Positions 16,032-23,640 of a stretch of DNA of 26,208 nucleotides are shown in pieces (positions within the stretch are counted from its first letter, which is position 1; every line of letters starts with the position of its first letter). Source of the DNA: Bacillota bacterium (GTDB lineage: Bacteria > Bacillota > Clostridia > Christensenellales > CAG-138); contig JAEEYN010000170.1 in assembly GCA_016288175.1 (NCBI GenBank), positions 1 through 26,208 on the forward strand, written 5' to 3'. The position numbers and the translations under genes are program-made. A model generated the notes under the pieces. It ran no database searches, was not told the DNA's origin, and saw only the letters and a program-made list of their open reading frames with translations.

Positions 16032-16530
16032 AGCGATGTACCCCATAGATTTACACTACTCTCAAACGTTTGGTTCTCGCCATCAACGGCGAATACCGTT
16101 TGAGTACCCCATAGATTTACACTACTCTCAAACTGTGATCGAAACAGGAATAACAAGATTGCCGTTTGAGTACCCCATAGATTTACACTACTCTCAAACT
16201 CCCCGAAGGGAATGATGTCTATTACCGCGGTTTGAGTACCCCATAGATTTACACTACTCTCAAACGGCAGCAGGATAACTGTTAAGGGCTTTATCGTTTG
16301 AGTACCCCATAGATTTACACTACTCTCAAACGCGCAAGTGTAGAACGTTCCCGTCACGGTAGTTTGAGTACCCCATAGATTTACACTACTCTCAAACCTA
16401 TGTGTTCTCTCTTATATAGGGTGTTATGGTTTGAGCACCCCATAGATTTACACTACTCTCAAACGTCTCCCGCCCATTAGTGCATACTCGATTCGTTTGA
16501 GTACCCCATAGATTTACACTACTCTCAAAC
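16032..16530 (-). CRISPR. Type II CRISPR array, 8 repeats and 7 spacers
   Basis: Repeats of 36 bp start at 16032, 16098, 16164, 16230, 16296, 16362, 16429 and 16495. Spacers are 30 bp except one of 31 bp (16398-16428). Read on the minus strand the repeat starts GTTTGAGAGTAGTGTAAAT and ends CTATGGGGTACTCAAAC, a common type II-A pattern with complementary ends. Orientation is fixed by the leader and promoter on the right and by the degenerate last repeat on the left, whose final six bases differ (16032-16037). The repeat at 16429 has one T-to-C change. The tracrRNA anti-repeat at about 20991-21020 matches this orientation. I saw no spacer matching elsewhere in the window. Confidence 0.97.
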
Positions 16531-16591
16531 CTCAAATCCGAGAAAACGGCACTACGACAGCCGCAGTGTTCCATGGGGTCAGTGTACGTTT
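16531..16591 (-). promoter_or_regulatory. CRISPR leader
   Basis: This is the AT/GC-mixed stretch between the array promoter and the first repeat. On the minus strand it ends ATTTGAG directly before the first repeat. ATTTGAG is one of the leader-end motifs reported for type II-A systems, where it anchors polarised spacer insertion. The site for adaptation is therefore still present although the adaptation genes are not. Confidence 0.7.
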
Positions 16592-16620
16592 ATTATAATT
16601 GTCTGTTGCTAAAAAAGCAA
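16592..16620 (-). promoter_or_regulatory. Predicted promoter for the pre-crRNA
   Basis: TTGCTT (16620-16615), 17-bp spacer, perfect TATAAT (16597-16592) on the minus strand. It starts at the base after the stop of the cas1-csn2 remnant, and the predicted start lies about 55 bp before the first repeat. Confidence 0.75.
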
Positions 16621-16887
16621 TTAAAACTCACATAAGTCCCGATCGACAGTCCATCTGCGCTCATTCTCGAGCATCCGCCTTGAAGTGCTTTCGAGGAGCA
16701 GGAGACGGAGCTTTTTGCCGAGCACATCCTTAAAAAAGCGATCCATAGCGACCGCTGTGCTTTCGATCATCAATACAGCTATCTCGTCCAGATACAGTCT
16801 TTTTGTCGACTCTCCGCGCACAACCATGCAGCCAAGCTCGTAATCGAGCTTGCATCGGTTCGCTATTACGACTGTTCTCCAGCTCAT
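16621..16887 (-). pseudogene. Probable Cas1 N-terminus fused in frame to Csn2 C-terminus (adaptation module remnant)
   Basis: 88 residues in an intact frame. Residues 1 to about 48 (MSWRTVVIANRCKLDYELG, VVRGESTKRLYLDEIAVLMI, ESTAVAM) match the start of type II Cas1. The rest (FFKDVLGKKLRLLLLES, then RRMLENERRW and VDRDLCEF at the very C-terminus) reads like the end of Csn2, which typically finishes with a hydrophobic strand, LLIES, and IDxDLCEI. The Cas1 catalytic Glu/His/Asp residues, all of Cas2 and most of Csn2 are missing. Its ATG overlaps the cas9 stop (ATGA), exactly where cas1 sits in type II-A operons, and its stop adjoins the array promoter, where csn2 normally ends. An internal deletion of about 1.6 kb explains this. 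A decayed Cas1 alone is the alternative. Confidence 0.7.
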
Positions 16888-19800
16888 ATCAGATCAAGCA
16901 GGTTTACTGTCCGTTTTTCGAACAGACCTGCCGGCGAAACGTCGACGATCTCCGCTGATTTATACTTCTTTTTCCAGTTTGAAAGAGTCGAACTCAGCGT
17001 GAGAACGCCGGATTTTTCAACACCGCCGATCGGTTTCAGATTGCAGCCGCCGGCACGCCCCGTCTTGAGAAGAGCTACGATCTGCAGCAGCACCTCGACC
17101 TGGTCCTCAGTTGAAATCCTTATGAAGGGTTCCCGTCCCTTTTCGAGCACACCGATCTGACTGTCCAGCAATTTGCAGAAAGGAGGTTTTATAATCTTTT
17201 CCTTATACTTATCGTAAAGCTCAATATTCTGTTTTGCAGAGATCTCATCGAACTCCTCGTCGGCAAGCAGCTTCGGTGCTTTCTTTCTCCTCTCGCTGAA
17301 CTTCTCAAGCTTTTTAACGTAAACCTCCAACGGATAATCAACGTGAAGCGGCTCCTGAAGCGTAATCCCTATCTTGCTTCCACCGCTGAACTTGCTTGTA
17401 ATACATACTCTGCATCCGTCAAGTTCCAAGACCGTGTTGATCTTGATGATCCTCATGCCGAGGGGGAAACGAATTTCGGAAACCGGTTTGTTGATTATTG
17501 ACGATACCGTTTTACTGCTGTATTCGAGGGCAAACGCTTCGTCAGAGAGGAACCTGTCCTTATACATGAGCTCCACAGGCATGATCATCAGATCCTTCTT
17601 CTTTACGGTGCTGAAGCCGACCAGCATAAAGAACGACGCTGCCGTCTTGTTGTATCCGCCGTACTTCCCGGTATCAAGGCCGGCCTTCCTCGGAACGAGG
17701 CCTGCCCTTGCGCGCAGAGGCATCTGGTCGAACAATCCGCCCTTGCGGCAGAAGGCATATCTTGTAAAATGAATGCTGTTTTTAAGCATCGTCTTCCTGA
17801 CCGCTGCGATGGATTCCCCGCCGTTCCAAACCGTTCTCTGCCCAATTCGGACGGGCTTTTCAAAGAGCTTCTTCGGCTGAGCGTTATAGTGCTCGGTCAC
17901 GCTGAACCGGCCCTTGCGAAAGCGCTCATCATAAACGTTGCCTACAACGACGTTCAGATATGCGTCCTTTGCGTGATGAAGGTCGTTCACGCTCCTCGTC
18001 TTGAGCATATCGAAATCGTGACGGAAATCTGATACAAGCCCCGCTTTGACGTAAACGATCTCTGTGTCGGGATACATCTCCTTCAGTATCGATGCCACAG
18101 CTTTGGTGGACTGCCGGGTCTCTACAAGCTGGCGATTGATGAAGTTCGTTTTCTCCTCATCGGTGAATCCCTTTGTGCGGGTCAGGCGATGATACTTTTC
18201 GTCCGTGATCAGTTTCGCCCTGTGAAGCATTTCCCAGTGCGCACGCACCGCGGGATCGTTTCTGAACTTTTCCGGCACGGGATAACTGTCGCCCTTATCC
18301 GCATTCGTCGACGAAAGCACGAGCACTTTGTTGTTCAGGATGCTGTCGTCCTTAACGAAACACTGCGGATAGATATGGTCCACGTTGTACGTGCCGTCTT
18401 TAAGTTTTGTGATATCAATCTTTTTGCCTGTATACATACAGCGTCCAAGCTGCATGTAATACAGGAACAGGCTCTCGCTGCGCAGCTTCTGATCTGCATC
18501 GGCGCCCATGGCGTCAAGGCTGCGCGAAAGCTCGCTTACGTCCTCCTCAACCGATGCATAAAGCTTTTTGAGCTGTTCAAAGCGGGATTCAGTGCGCTTA
18601 TTCTTCTGATCCTCGCTTGCGCCGCGCGCCATTTCCACGAAGATTTTCTCCGGCGCATGCCCGCATGCTTTGGCAACTTCCTTCACGATCTCGACTGTTC
18701 TGATTATCGGACGTTTTACGGCGTTTGATACGTACATACCGTCCAACCTGTCCGCCAGATTCTTTACTTTTCCGAAATACGCTTCCCGCTGCTCTTCGAT
18801 CTCATCGCCGAAACTGTATCTATCCGAAAGGATCTGCATCAGGTTATCATTGGTCTCCCAAAGATAATGCAGTACCGTGTGCAGCTCGCCGGTCCCGTCA
18901 TCCTTGCGAACGCCTTCGATGCCGTTCAACAGTTTCCCGGAAAGCCTGCCAAAATCGCTGTACTTAAGAGCTGCAACGTACTTTCTGTCCGCCTCGGAGA
19001 GCGCCGGAAACTCGGAATTGATCCACTTGGTGAAACGACGGTTGTCCTCAGTGTACGTGCGCCGCTCAATTATCCGCTCGACATCATCCTCGGAAAGGCT
19101 TCCCGCTTTAAGCAGCTTTGCAAAATCATGATACGATTTCAGTGCTGACTTGACCGCGATATCAATGCCCTCCATCGTATCGCCTTTGTGCATCACGCCG
19201 TCCGAAATAAGCAAGTCCTCAATCGCTTTGCGGGAAACTCTTTTCTTTTTCATAAAGAGTTCGTTTAAAATCCGCTGCTTGCATACCGCAGTGATCGGTT
19301 CACCGTTGACGCGGATGTTGTTGATCTCGTTCAGTACAGTGAATTTTGAGTACAGCAGCGAGTTCTTCGGCAGAACGAATTCATCCGGCAGATATGCGCA
19401 CCTGTTCACCATACGATTGATGAATTTCTGCTCGGATCTGTCCAGATCGACCTTTTCTTCGAAGTTCCAGGGAAGGATCTTGCCTTCTGCTTTGCGAACA
19501 ATCCAGGCATGCGAATTCTTCATACCGGTTCCGTTCAGCGGGCCGACAAAGTACGGCACTCTGAAAGTAAAGATCGAGAGCAGCTTGTCCTTCGGCGAAA
19601 GCCCGTCTTCGCCGTTTACGCAAAGGAACGGAAGATACGTTTCCGCATTTTCGAGGACACGCTTAAGCTCATACCAATAAAGCTGATGCGGGATTATCCT
19701 GTTATCCGGATCGACCTGTTTGGGAAGGAACGTTCGCGTTTCGAGCCGCTGCCTCATATCCGCGAGAAATTCACCGTCCTTACCTTCGCATTCAATATCT

Positions 19801-20945
19801 TTTACAAGCTTTCTGAGGTAATCTGAAAAATCATCTTTGCTGGCTTTGGATGCCTTGTCAATATCTCCGATTATCTTGGAAGATTTGAGGTTCTTAACAT
19901 AAGCCGTATAGTTTTTCAGATCACTCTTGTAAGTTCGGAACACTTCGTTATAACGATCCTGCATATACTTGTGCACAAAAGCCTTTAGCCCCGCAAGATC
20001 TTTTTTATGCTGCTCGTAGACCGCGACCTTTCCTTCTGAGATCGTATCCCTGCCCTTTCTTGCATCAACAAGGATCGCCCAATCGAACATTGCTTTCAGG
20101 CGAACGATCAGTTCTGCGTCCTCATCCAGCTCAGCAAGCACCTCTGCCGCAAGAACGTCATCATCAGTATCAAGCGAGAAAGATTTGATCTCGCTGTAGC
20201 TTTCATTTTTGAAAAGATCTTCAGCTTTGACTTTACCGCCGCAGAGGAGTCTCAGCATGGCTGCTTTGCTGTATGGGAAAACGTCGTCTGCCTTTGGCTT
20301 TTTGCCTCCGAAAAGCAGCTCATAGAAGTCTTTTTCCTTAGCCGTTACACCTTTCTTTCTGCGCATAACATCCGCAAACGAGTCGGCGCCGCAATCCCAT
20401 GGCTTTTCATCAAAAAGACTGAGGAACGAATTATAAATACTGTCAAAAGAAAACAGTCCCTCAATATTGTCGGTGCTGACCTCGCTCAGGAAATGACCGC
20501 GATGTGCAATGAGCCATGAACACGCCCAATAAACCAAGCGAACATCGTGCGGCTCAGCGGAATTCATGAGCTCTACGATCAGATGGTGAATCGTCGGATA
20601 TTTCTTCTCGTACCCCGTTCCTTCAAGCGCCGTTTCCTTGTAAGCTGCATCTTCACGCCACAGCGCACTTTCTCTGCGTTTGATAAAGAAATTCGGATCT
20701 GTCTTCAGGATCTCTGCAGCAAAGATCTCATCCGTGAGGAACTGTCTCTGCTGCCTTCTGTCGAGCCTGCGGCGCGCGGTACGGTAGCCTCTTCTTTCCT
20801 CGCATTGCTTTGCGGCTTCGAATACGGCAACGCCCCACATGGGTTCGCCTTTAAATTTGAGCAGCTTGTAGTTCTCATCTGTAACCGCATAACCGACGGA
20901 ATCCGTTCCGGCGTCTATCCCGATATAATAATCTCCGGTTTTCAT
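16884..20945 (-). CDS. cas9: CRISPR-associated endonuclease Cas9, full length
   Basis: 1353 residues, a length typical of the large Cas9s near SpCas9. RuvC-I is YIGIDAGTDSVGY with Asp11; the Arg-rich bridge helix is CEERRGYRTARRRLDRRQQRQ-like, residues about 48-68. RuvC-II EKIFVEMARG has Glu771. The HNH site YNVDHIYPQCFVKDDS has His857, with Asn872/Asn881 downstream. RuvC-III NDLHHAKDAYLNVVVG has His991 and Asp994. The PAM-interacting part begins near KYGGYNK (about 1094) and ends GLFEKR. All nuclease residues are present, so it should cut both strands of DNA matched by the crRNA-tracrRNA guide. GGAGG eight bases before ATG 20945 sets the start. It is first in the cas9-cas1/csn2-remnant operon. 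Confidence 0.97.
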   Translation of the reverse strand: MKTGDYYIGIDAGTDSVGYAVTDENYKLLKFKGEPMWGVAVFEAAKQCEERRGYRTARRRLDRRQQRQFLTDEIFAAEILKTDPNFFIKRRESALWREDAAYKETALEGTGYEKKYPTIHHLIVELMNSAEPHDVRLVYWACSWLIAHRGHFLSEVSTDNIEGLFSFDSIYNSFLSLFDEKPWDCGADSFADVMRRKKGVTAKEKDFYELLFGGKKPKADDVFPYSKAAMLRLLCGGKVKAEDLFKNESYSEIKSFSLDTDDDVLAAEVLAELDEDAELIVRLKAMFDWAILVDARKGRDTISEGKVAVYEQHKKDLAGLKAFVHKYMQDRYNEVFRTYKSDLKNYTAYVKNLKSSKIIGDIDKASKASKDDFSDYLRKLVKDIECEGKDGEFLADMRQRLETRTFLPKQVDPDNRIIPHQLYWYELKRVLENAETYLPFLCVNGEDGLSPKDKLLSIFTFRVPYFVGPLNGTGMKNSHAWIVRKAEGKILPWNFEEKVDLDRSEQKFINRMVNRCAYLPDEFVLPKNSLLYSKFTVLNEINNIRVNGEPITAVCKQRILNELFMKKKRVSRKAIEDLLISDGVMHKGDTMEGIDIAVKSALKSYHDFAKLLKAGSLSEDDVERIIERRTYTEDNRRFTKWINSEFPALSEADRKYVAALKYSDFGRLSGKLLNGIEGVRKDDGTGELHTVLHYLWETNDNLMQILSDRYSFGDEIEEQREAYFGKVKNLADRLDGMYVSNAVKRPIIRTVEIVKEVAKACGHAPEKIFVEMARGASEDQKNKRTESRFEQLKKLYASVEEDVSELSRSLDAMGADADQKLRSESLFLYYMQLGRCMYTGKKIDITKLKDGTYNVDHIYPQCFVKDDSILNNKVLVLSSTNADKGDSYPVPEKFRNDPAVRAHWEMLHRAKLITDEKYHRLTRTKGFTDEEKTNFINRQLVETRQSTKAVASILKEMYPDTEIVYVKAGLVSDFRHDFDMLKTRSVNDLHHAKDAYLNVVVGNVYDERFRKGRFSVTEHYNAQPKKLFEKPVRIGQRTVWNGGESIAAVRKTMLKNSIHFTRYAFCRKGGLFDQMPLRARAGLVPRKAGLDTGKYGGYNKTAASFFMLVGFSTVKKKDLMIMPVELMYKDRFLSDEAFALEYSSKTVSSIINKPVSEIRFPLGMRIIKINTVLELDGCRVCITSKFSGGSKIGITLQEPLHVDYPLEVYVKKLEKFSERRKKAPKLLADEEFDEISAKQNIELYDKYKEKIIKPPFCKLLDSQIGVLEKGREPFIRISTEDQVEVLLQIVALLKTGRAGGCNLKPIGGVEKSGVLTLSSTLSNWKKKYKSAEIVDVSPAGLFEKRTVNLLDLI

Positions 20946-20946
20946 A

Positions 20947-20975
20947 TTGACATCCTCCGCGAAGTGTGTTATATT
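20947..20975 (+). promoter_or_regulatory. Consensus promoter for the tracrRNA, overlapping the cas9 translation start region
   Basis: A perfect TTGACA (20947-20952), 17-bp spacer and TATATT (20970-20975) on the + strand. The -35 box lies exactly between the cas9 ATG (20945-20943) and its Shine-Dalgarno (20958-20954). Predicted start of transcription is near 20982. Confidence 0.85.
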
Positions 20976-20981
20976 CCCAGT

Positions 20982-21100
20982 GTAGTCTATTACCCCATAG
21001 ACTTACACTACGAGTTCAAATAAAGATTTATCCAAATCGTCGGCTCTGCCGACCGCACAGTGTGTGCACAAGACGACAACCCTCCGGCTGTCGTTTTTAT
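20982..21100 (+). ncRNA. tracrRNA
   Basis: The anti-repeat (about 20991-21020) pairs with the crRNA repeat over about 20 bp of upper stem with one mismatch, then a GA/GAGU bulge, then a UUUGA/UCAAA lower stem. This is the same bulge geometry as in S. pyogenes. After it come a nexus hairpin GATTT-ATCC-AAATC (21025-21038), a GTCGGC-TCT-GCCGAC hairpin (21039-21053), a GCACA-GTG-TGTGC hairpin (21055-21067), and a terminator stem ACGACA/TGTCGT followed by TTTTT (21073-21098). Bases at the predicted 5' end can fold back on the anti-repeat. The start is from the promoter prediction and may be off by a few bases. Confidence 0.92.
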
Positions 21101-21225
21101 TATACCGAAATCCTGTAATCGTCGCAATAGAATAGTCTCGACTTTGAGGCGCCCTCAGCACGCATTCGAGTGAAACAGCTCAAATCAGCGATGTGCTGTC
21201 CATCCAAATCAATGTTGAAGCGCAT
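21097..21225 (-). CDS. Possible 42-residue ORF in the cas9 mRNA leader
   Basis: ATG 21225 opens a frame of 42 codons ending at TAA 21097-21099. The product begins MRFNIDLDGQHIADLSC and ends YCDDYRISV. It lies 35 bp downstream of a good minus-strand promoter (21267-21295), and its stop codon overlaps the T-tract of the tracrRNA terminator on the other strand. The ribosome binding site is weak (AGGG six bases upstream). I recognise no family. It could be a leader peptide, a decayed gene fragment or chance; its position between promoter and cas9 is why I list it. Confidence 0.35.
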
Positions 21226-21266
21226 GTTTTAACCCTATTGTTAAATCTTAATGCTTCCCCGTTAGC

Positions 21267-21295
21267 ATTATACCAGACCGTAATTTGCGGTGCAA
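21267..21295 (-). promoter_or_regulatory. Predicted promoter for the cas9 operon
   Basis: TTGCAC (21295-21290), 17-bp spacer and TATAAT (21272-21267) with TGG just before it (extended -10) on the minus strand. It is the best minus-strand promoter upstream of cas9. A transcript from about 21260 would run 315 bases to the cas9 ATG and would be antisense to the complete tracrRNA. Confidence 0.65.
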
Positions 21296-21378
21296 CCCTG
21301 CTGTACTTAAATGTGTACATGTCTTTTCAATGAAAAAAACGGCAGATCAGTCACGCGAGCATTCGTGTATAATTGAAT

Positions 21379-21404
21379 GCAGCGGAGGACGCATCCTCCG
21401 CTGC
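21379..21404. terminator. Perfect 11-bp stem-loop past the recombinase gene
   Basis: GCAGCGGAGGA and TCCTCCGCTGC pair around CGCA, 23 bp past the recombinase stop on the minus strand. The following minus-strand bases are ATTCAATTATA, AT-rich but not a clean T-tract. It is probably the recombinase terminator and marks the border with the CRISPR cassette. Bases 21101-21378 hold only the cas9 promoter and the small ORF. Confidence 0.55.
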
Positions 21405-21426
21405 CAAGCTGAACAAATTCCAAGAT

Positions 21427-23055
21427 TTACTGTATGTCTTGCGCCAATCCCACAAAACGGTAGTAGATTCTTATGCTTTGCCTCTTTTGACGTTTACCGG
21501 ATTCATCTTTTACGTATTCGCCTTGTCCGATCTCGATGCGATCTATCAAGCGTTTTAGGAAATTCGCTGTCAGTTCATCAGGCGCAGTTACTTCTTTCAT
21601 CAAAGAAAAGAATCGTCTGTAGTCCTCAACCGCATACAGTTCCGGCTGAATGCTGTTTTGCAGCGTTCCTATTTCCTTCTGTATTTTAGTTATTTCTGCG
21701 TCATAACCTGCTAGCAAGCGGTCACAAAGCGTGTTTGAAAGCCGTCCGAAAGCATTGTCCTCGTATGTGCGTTGGATTAGTACGGTCAATTCTTCCGCCC
21801 GCTGCTGCTTCTGCTCGATAGCTTTAAGCGCCGCTTTGTTTTTATCCTCCTGAGTTTTCCGGGTCCGCCTTTCAACCTTTTTGATTATGGCGGCCCTTTC
21901 TTTTTCCGAAAGGTTCAGCCAGCGGCGCAAGTCTTCCCGAATAACGCTATAGAGCGTATCATAATCAATAAAATGATTTGTGCATTCCTGAGATCCGTAC
22001 GCCTTATAAGCGCCGCAGCATAGATTGTAGGTTGCCCCCTTCTTTCTCGACGGGGCTGTTGTCATATTATGCCCGCAGTCGGCACATACCGCAATCCCGG
22101 AAAAGATATTTTTGAAACCCTTGTTTGGTTCACTTTTGCGGGAGACACAGCGCCTCCGCACGGCATCAAACACATCTTCCGCAATAATCGGCTCATGAGT
22201 TCCCTTTGCAATGATCCATTTATCCGGCGTGTTTGTTTTGCTTTGTTTGCTCTTGAAAGAAACCTTTGTTGTCTTTCCTTGTTGAAGCTCGCCAAGGTAA
22301 ACGCGGTTGCGAAGCATCTTGCACACGATAGCCGAAGTCCACTCTCGACGTTTTGAATAATCCTCAATGGATAGATACGGCCTGTTTTTGCAACGGTATT
22401 CAGCCGGGGTCAATACTCCATCATTGTTAAGCTTTCGCGCAATCTCTCTCGGTGCTTTTCCGTCCGCTGCTAAATCAAATATCTGCCGCACGATAGCGGC
22501 AGATTCCGGATCAATAATAAGTTTATGTTTATTTTCTGCACTCTTCACGTATCCATACGGCGCGAAGCTTGCGATATAATCGCCTCGAATCATTTTTGCA
22601 CGTTGAGCACTTCGGATTTTTGCCGAAATATCCCTTGCATAAACCTCGTTTGCCGCCATCAAAAACGGCGCGGCTATTGAATATGCTTTATTTGGCTCGG
22701 CACTGTCAAACCCATCTATGACCGATATAAACCTTACATTGTGTATCGGGAAATATTCATCAATCAGTTCTGTAGTCTTCGCGCTGTTTCGCCCAAGGCG
22801 GGAAAAGTCTTTGACTATTACGCAATTTATTTTCCCGGAATCGATATCTGAAATCAACCTCTTGAAATCCGGGCGGTCAAAGTTTGTTCCGCTATATCCA
22901 TCATCGATATATTCATCAACAACGGGGATAGAAGCGCTTTGCGCATACTCCCTCAATATTAAGCGCTGATTGGAAATGCTTGAGCTTTCACCGGCCCCCT
23001 CATCGTCCTTTGACAGGCGCATATAAAGCCCTGCTCTCAGTGGTTCATTGTTCAT
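21427..23055 (-). CDS. Large serine recombinase (TnpX/TndX-like integrase)
   Basis: 542 residues. The N-terminal resolvase domain starts AGLYMRLSKDDEGAGESSS with catalytic Ser15, then NQRLILREYA, IDDGYSGTNFDRPDF and VIVKDFSRLGRNS with the active-site arginines. A recombinase domain (about 175-300) contains GYV, NNDGVLTP and a WTSAIVCKMLRNRVYLGE motif. A zinc ribbon has Cys324/Cys327 and a Cys pair region at 346-358. A coiled-coil-like stretch (about 385-470) and a C-terminal FLKRLIDRIEIG...IRIYYRFVG segment (DUF4368-like) complete the Tn4451-type layout. It would integrate and excise the element at short attachment sites. It overlaps the small upstream gene by four bases. Confidence 0.92.
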   Translation of the reverse strand: MNNEPLRAGLYMRLSKDDEGAGESSSISNQRLILREYAQSASIPVVDEYIDDGYSGTNFDRPDFKRLISDIDSGKINCVIVKDFSRLGRNSAKTTELIDEYFPIHNVRFISVIDGFDSAEPNKAYSIAAPFLMAANEVYARDISAKIRSAQRAKMIRGDYIASFAPYGYVKSAENKHKLIIDPESAAIVRQIFDLAADGKAPREIARKLNNDGVLTPAEYRCKNRPYLSIEDYSKRREWTSAIVCKMLRNRVYLGELQQGKTTKVSFKSKQSKTNTPDKWIIAKGTHEPIIAEDVFDAVRRRCVSRKSEPNKGFKNIFSGIAVCADCGHNMTTAPSRKKGATYNLCCGAYKAYGSQECTNHFIDYDTLYSVIREDLRRWLNLSEKERAAIIKKVERRTRKTQEDKNKAALKAIEQKQQRAEELTVLIQRTYEDNAFGRLSNTLCDRLLAGYDAEITKIQKEIGTLQNSIQPELYAVEDYRRFFSLMKEVTAPDELTANFLKRLIDRIEIGQGEYVKDESGKRQKRQSIRIYYRFVGLAQDIQ

Positions 23056-23258
23056 TGCATCGCCTCCTCTTTCATCCTGTCAAGCAGGATTTGTTCAAGC
23101 AGACCGGTTAATTCATCGGCACCGAAATAGCGTTCGACGGCGATAATGCAATCGTCGAATTTATATTCGACTGTTTCGTTTAAGTTGTCCACAGATTCAA
23201 ACCCGCTGTCAATATACGCGGGAAGCTCGGTCTGTAGAACGGTATTTGTATGAAGCAT
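23052..23258 (-). CDS. Small protein coupled to the recombinase, TnpW-like
   Basis: 68 residues, acidic, no membrane segment. Its stop overlaps the recombinase ATG (ATGA), so translation is coupled. ATG 23258 follows AAGGGG with nine bases between. The second half (VEYKFDDCIIAVERYFG, then LLEQILLDRMKEEA) has the strand-then-helix pattern of small proteins encoded just before serine recombinases in Tn4451-like elements (TnpW type). The similarity is by pattern and position only. It may help or regulate recombination. Confidence 0.55.
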   Translation of the reverse strand: MLHTNTVLQTELPAYIDSGFESVDNLNETVEYKFDDCIIAVERYFGADELTGLLEQILLDRMKEEAMQ

Positions 23259-23640
23259 CGTATTTATTCCCCTTATGGACTATTCTCATTTTTATGATAA
23301 TTCTTTCGTTTCTCGTTGGGAAGTTTAATTATTCGAATCTTCCCTTTGAAACGGCAAATTACACCGTTAGAATTGACATTTTAATTTTACAAGAAATAAA
23401 TCATGACCGACGCTACATGAATCCGGGGCGTTTTTCGCCCTCAATTAACACAATTAAGCCTGTTGCACTGCTACCTCCCTTTTTAAGTTTGGATATAAGA
23501 AAGCCCGTGCTTTCGGGCTTTTCCGCCATCTGTTGCTGTCGCTCCTTTTTAGTTACAGTAAAAGTAATCCGAGCGGCAGAAGAATATTTCGTTTTGCCAT
23601 GTAAAAAAGTGTTTTCTGAGCAATAGAACAAAATCCCGAT
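23259..23640. other. AT-rich gap without a supported gene
   Basis: Two overlapping frames exist on opposite strands (23246-23626 + and 23413-23631 -), but both run through the terminator hairpin at 23500-23522 and neither has a ribosome binding site or a recognisable motif. The bases upstream of the TnpW-like gene probably hold its promoter, which I could not place with confidence. Confidence 0.5.
23500..23522. terminator. Rho-independent terminator, usable in both directions
   Basis: AAAGCCCG and CGGGCTTT pair around TGCTTT; TTTT follows on the + strand and CTTAT on the minus strand. It lies about 120 bp past the HNH gene, so it can end that transcript before the recombinase unit. Confidence 0.75.

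Noticed and set aside
15995..16357. Minus-strand ORF of 120 aa with a repeated FESSVNLWGTQT peptide
   Set aside because: Repeat plus spacer is 66 bp, a multiple of three, so the array reads open in frame. It is a by-product of the CRISPR array, as is the matching YPIDLHYSQT repeat that extends the feoB frame.
23413..23631. 72-aa minus-strand ORF upstream of the recombinase unit
   Set aside because: It reads straight through a strong terminator hairpin, has no ribosome binding site and no recognisable motif.
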